Assembly (NCBI RefSeq): GCF_014467015.1 | Contig: NZ_CP058559.1 | Coordinates: 992,001 to 1,056,000, forward strand | Reading direction: 5' to 3' | Source: Alkalicella caledoniensis | Lineage (GTDB): Bacteria > Bacillota > Proteinivoracia > Proteinivoracales > Proteinivoracaceae | Length of the DNA stretch: 64,000 bases | Part shown: piece after piece, positions 61,100 through 64,000 of the stretch | How the letters are laid out: each line of letters opens with the position of its first letter | Numbering within the stretch: position 1 is the first letter of the stretch | Notes under the pieces: model-generated | The model's database searches: none | What the model was told of the DNA's origin: nothing | Seen by the model: the letters and a program-made list of their open reading frames with translations, nothing else | Made by a program: the position numbers and the translations under genes

Positions 61100-61147
61100 A
61101 AAAGCTTTATCAATGGGAATACCTCTTCCCTTGATAAAGCTTTTTTA
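61100..61147. terminator. Bidirectional terminator
   Basis: AAAAGCTTTATCAA / TTGATAAAGCTTTT (14 bp) with a 17-nt loop and a T run on plus. It serves the cyclophilin gene and the convergent 61158 gene. Confidence 0.88.
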
Positions 61148-61157
61148 TTTATATCCA

Positions 61158-62009
61158 TTATTTTATATATTTTAGAAATTTAATATTCAATATAAGTGCT
61201 ATCATTCCTAATACAACAAAAGAGAAAACCAAGCCAATCAAGGATTCTAGAGGAATATCAACTCCCATGGAAGTCTGAACTATATTTTGTCCGATAACTA
61301 TAACTCCAATTGTTATAATAAAAGTTAGTAAAATAGGCACTAACTTATAGCCAATAGCCTTTCTTTTCAATACTAAAATACCACAAGCGAGGTATATGGG
61401 AAGGATAATACCTAGATCTAAAACAAAAGTTGGCTCTGTGGTATATATTTCAATGTGTGACATAGGCTGACCAGTTGTAATAGTTGGTATGATAAAAGGC
61501 AACCACACAAGAACTGAGCACCCACTAACTATCATAAATAATGCTGTTCCTTTCAAGCTTTTACTGTTTAATTCTTCTGATATATTTTTTTCCTTAATCA
61601 ATTCACATAGTAATAATATATAAGTGAACAAGGATGCAGAAAAAAGCAATACATAAACCAGAAATAGTCTGTTAAATGTAACACCAAAAACCAAACAAGA
61701 AGCGTAGTAAAGTATGCCAGTTAATAAACCAACATGGACAAATTTATATTTACTTGATTTTGATCTTATAGCAGTAAAAATTCCAAATAAAATTGCCACA
61801 ATCAGCATTACATAATCTGTACCTTTATTCACACCAACCACAAACACAGAATTGTAAGCGTAAATCCCATCTCCATAGAGTTCAATACTTTCACCATATA
61901 TATTTTCAACAGTGAATCTATCCCCCCCTGTTGTGTAAAATATCCCCACTAGACCGCAGACGAATATTAAAAACACGATAAAGTAACATAAATAGTTCAG
62001 TTTCTTCAT
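61158..62009 (-). CDS. Polytopic membrane protein, unknown
   Basis: A 283-residue protein with about seven membrane helices (YLCYFIVFLIFVCGLVGIFY, YVMLIVAILFGIFTAI, HVGLLTGILYYASCLVFGVTF, LVYVLLFSASLFTYILLLCEL, ALFMIVSGCSVLVWLPFI, LGIILPIYLACGILVL, VPILLTFIITIGVIVIG). Between helices 1 and 2 lies a short outside loop with FTVENIYGESIELYGDGIYAYN. Family not recognised. ATG 62009 suits the GGAGGAG site better than ATG 62015. Confidence 0.7.
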   Translation of the reverse strand: MKKLNYLCYFIVFLIFVCGLVGIFYTTGGDRFTVENIYGESIELYGDGIYAYNSVFVVGVNKGTDYVMLIVAILFGIFTAIRSKSSKYKFVHVGLLTGILYYASCLVFGVTFNRLFLVYVLLFSASLFTYILLLCELIKEKNISEELNSKSLKGTALFMIVSGCSVLVWLPFIIPTITTGQPMSHIEIYTTEPTFVLDLGIILPIYLACGILVLKRKAIGYKLVPILLTFIITIGVIVIGQNIVQTSMGVDIPLESLIGLVFSFVVLGMIALILNIKFLKYIK

Positions 62010-62089
62010 AACCATTCTCCTCCTTCAAGCTTATATTCAATTACTCCCAGCTATGGTTTATTAACTAGTTCATTGTTTACTTTCAGTTA

Positions 62090-62144
62090 AAACTAAAGAT
62101 AGAATTACATTAAACACTGTTCAATGTAATTCTATCTTTAGTTT
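62090..62144. repeat. Perfect 22-bp inverted repeat 1
   Basis: 62090-62111 (AAACTAAAGATAGAATTACA, then TT) pairs perfectly with 62123-62144 around an 11-nt spacer. It could act as a terminator or a protein site; there is no strong T tract. Confidence 0.75.
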
Positions 62145-62169
62145 ATTAAAGTTGTCAAGGGTTTTTTTA

Positions 62170-62219
62170 GGGGTTCAGGCTTCAATTATCCATTATTGGA
62201 TAATTGAAGCCTGAACCCC
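62170..62219. repeat. Perfect 22-bp inverted repeat 2
   Basis: 62170-62191 (GGGGTTCAGGCTTCAATTAT, then CC) pairs perfectly with 62198-62219 around ATTATT. A T7 run precedes it on plus, so on minus it is followed by A, not T: not a classical terminator for the gene ending at 62225. Confidence 0.75.
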
Positions 62220-62224
62220 CTGTA

Positions 62225-64000
62225 TTATTCTTGCTCAAGTGCACCCTTTATTCCTTTTTCATGAACCAGTGGTACTAGGTTATTTTGTAAGATGTACTCA
62301 GATAGTTTAAGTTCTGCTACAGCCCTCTCGTAACCTTCTCTGGCTAGTTCTAAATCCAGGGGTTCTCCTGTCTTTAAATCCCAAGCATCACTGTTTTCAA
62401 ATATACCATCTTCTGACATAACAAATACTATATTGTCGTCTATGAAAGATCCTTGTGCCACGTGATTTTGTATAGCAGCAAAACCTTTTTCTGTGTTTAG
62501 TAAGTCTTTGCCTAAAACACTATCACTTCTTAGCTCTATACCAAGCAAGTTGGCCATTGTTGGATAAAAATCTACTTGTCCTCCAACAGTGCTTATTGTT
62601 TCTTTCAAACCACTTCCTGGCATATGAACTATAAATGGAACTCTGTACATCTCTTGTACTTGATATTCCCTTCCTATCAAGTTAGTTATATGCTCGTTTG
62701 CTTCAGCGTAACGATAATCTAACCCTTTATGGTCACCATAGACAACAATTATTGAGTTGTCATAGAGGTTTTCGTCCTTCAGTGCTTGTATAAATTCGCC
62801 AATTTGAGTATCTAGGTATCGCACTGTTTGTAAATAATCCTCTAGGGAAGTCCCCTCGTACTGTTCCCCAACATTCAGTTCCTTTAGGTCTTCTGGAATA
62901 ATAAATGGATGATGGGAGGTCAAAGTTATGAGGAAGGAATAGAAGGGTTGATGTAATTCCTTTATAAAATCCATTGATTGACGGAAGAAAGACTGGTCAC
63001 TCAAGCCTAGTCCTAGCTCTTCATCTACCTCTAAATCCTCTATACTTATATATTCGTCTAAACCTTGGGATGGATAAGCTTTTTCTCTATCCCAAAAATC
63101 ACCTTCATTACCATGGAAAGCAATGGTGTTGTAGCCTTTGTCTTTTAGATTTATAGGTAGTGTAATAAAGTCAATTCCTTCATAGGCCTTGTAGCTAAAA
63201 ACCCTCCTTGAGGCATAAAAACCGTTATGGGATATAAACTCTGCATCTGAAGTATTTCCCCATCCAATCTGCTCGTAGTACCTGTCAAAGTAAATGGATT
63301 CATTGTCTACTAGCTTATTTAGATTTGGAGTTATTTCTTGCCCATTTATTTTAGTGTTGATTACAAAATTTTGCACTGACTCAGCTTGGATTACAAAGAC
63401 ATTTTTACCCTCTGCAACTCCAAAATATTTAATTCCATTTTGCTCTGGCTCTATAAACTTAGCTAAGGCCTGTACATGTTCAGTTTTTAGTGACGCTTTC
63501 CTAACATATCCTGCTACATCATAAAGGTGAAAATTAATTACCCCTGTGTTGTGTGGAGTGAAATATCCATTGGTCTTTTTAGATAAGTTTAGATTCATAC
63601 CTGTTATCATAGAAATTAACAGCACTAGGGTCACTGCCGTAGCTAATCTCTGTTTTGGGGTGCTTTTTATTATAACTGCCTTGTCCTTAAATAGATATAT
63701 AAAAATTACTATTGAGTCTATGAAATATAAAAAATAAAGGGGGTTTAGTAGTGCAGCTATACTATTTGAAACATGCCTTACTTGGCCAGCCTGATAAATA
63801 CTATGTGCTCTTATGAGTGTATAAAAATGTCCATAGTATACTGCATCGATAAACAATAATGCGGAAATCAATATGTTAACAATTAGCATAGCCCTTATCC
63901 TGTTTCTTTGACTAATTATACATGTTAAGCACATTATTGCCATAACGATTAAGTAGTTTTTAAATGTAACCCTAAATATATCCCCGATCCCCATGGTGCT
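62225..64000 (-). CDS. LTA-synthase-like sulfatase (5' end outside window)
   Basis: At least 591 residues. Membrane helices fill the first 150 (NYLIVMAIMCLTCIISQRN, AMLIVNILISALLFIDAVYY, PLYFLYFIDSIVIFIYLF, TAVTLVLLISMITGMNL). An extracellular sulfatase-fold domain follows: VFVIQAESVQNFVINT, the Thr nucleophile region GWGNTSDAEFISHNGFYAS, and IIVVYGDHKGLD for metal. This is the plan of LtaS, which polymerises glycerol phosphate into lipoteichoic acid. The frame is open past 63994 to the window edge, and LtaS usually has another helix first, so the true start is probably outside. Confidence 0.9.
   Translation of the reverse strand, partial: STMGIGDIFRVTFKNYLIVMAIMCLTCIISQRNRIRAMLIVNILISALLFIDAVYYGHFYTLIRAHSIYQAGQVRHVSNSIAALLNPLYFLYFIDSIVIFIYLFKDKAVIIKSTPKQRLATAVTLVLLISMITGMNLNLSKKTNGYFTPHNTGVINFHLYDVAGYVRKASLKTEHVQALAKFIEPEQNGIKYFGVAEGKNVFVIQAESVQNFVINTKINGQEITPNLNKLVDNESIYFDRYYEQIGWGNTSDAEFISHNGFYASRRVFSYKAYEGIDFITLPINLKDKGYNTIAFHGNEGDFWDREKAYPSQGLDEYISIEDLEVDEELGLGLSDQSFFRQSMDFIKELHQPFYSFLITLTSHHPFIIPEDLKELNVGEQYEGTSLEDYLQTVRYLDTQIGEFIQALKDENLYDNSIIVVYGDHKGLDYRYAEANEHITNLIGREYQVQEMYRVPFIVHMPGSGLKETISTVGGQVDFYPTMANLLGIELRSDSVLGKDLLNTEKGFAAIQNHVAQGSFIDDNIVFVMSEDGIFENSDAWDLKTGEPLDLELAREGYERAVAELKLSEYILQNNLVPLVHEKGIKGALEQE

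Noticed and set aside
1-64000. tRNA, rRNA, plasmid origin or prophage structural genes
   Set aside because: No cloverleaf, rRNA core sequence, replication initiator or phage structural gene was recognised on either strand.

Overview
The window looks like chromosomal DNA of a low-GC, Gram-positive anaerobe of the Bacillota, most likely Clostridia. The grounds are AT-rich composition, strong GGAGG ribosome binding sites with frequent TTG and GTG starts, a Met T-box leader, a PadR/HAAS-type pair, an LTA-synthase-like sulfatase, and Clostridia/Bacillus-like protein families. The species cannot be named from sequence alone. Almost every gene lies on the minus strand. Most are single-gene units, each closed by its own hairpin terminator.

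Positions 1-9100 form a decayed defence-type island. It holds a SEC-C protein, a truncated hsdM, a self-regulated XRE repressor, and a compact operon of a Hanks-type kinase, an unrecognised 395-residue protein and a PD-(D/E)XK-like protein. It also holds fragments of mcrC, a frameshifted nuclease-like gene, and a divergent kinase gene cut by an IS200/IS605-type element. A well-folded non-coding RNA candidate, possibly raiA-like, lies at about 7800-8085.

Positions 10860-61000 read like an intrinsic drug-resistance and stress region. There are ten GNAT-fold acetyltransferases (one close to AAC(6')), an Mph-type macrolide kinase, two more APH-fold kinases, an ANT/DUF4111 adenylyltransferase, an Msr(D)-like ABC-F protein, a Mef-like MFS exporter with an ArsR-type regulator, and a TetR-controlled ABC exporter. 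A methionyl-tRNA synthetase sits under a Met-specific T-box. Regulators (MerR, AraC, MocR, PadR, ECF sigma/anti-sigma) and immunity-like membrane proteins (SdpI, PH domain, DUF3784) are interspersed. The msr leader carries two short leader ORFs, intrinsic terminators and a hairpin covering the ribosome binding site, which suggests layered attenuation.

Mobile DNA comprises a tnpB-only IS200/IS605-type element (about 9075-10560), a tnpA+tnpB element (about 26694-28475), an IS1182-type element (47403-49090) and a solo IS1182-like end (17686-17717). A dispersed family of GC-rich hairpin repeats, bounded by TTGTGGGTC and CTACA with exchangeable palindromic cores, occurs about ten times. All copies have one orientation, usually just past the 3' end of a minus-strand gene.

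The window closes with selO, a lipoprotein cyclophilin, a membrane protein, two long perfect inverted repeats and the LTA-synthase-like gene that runs off the right edge.
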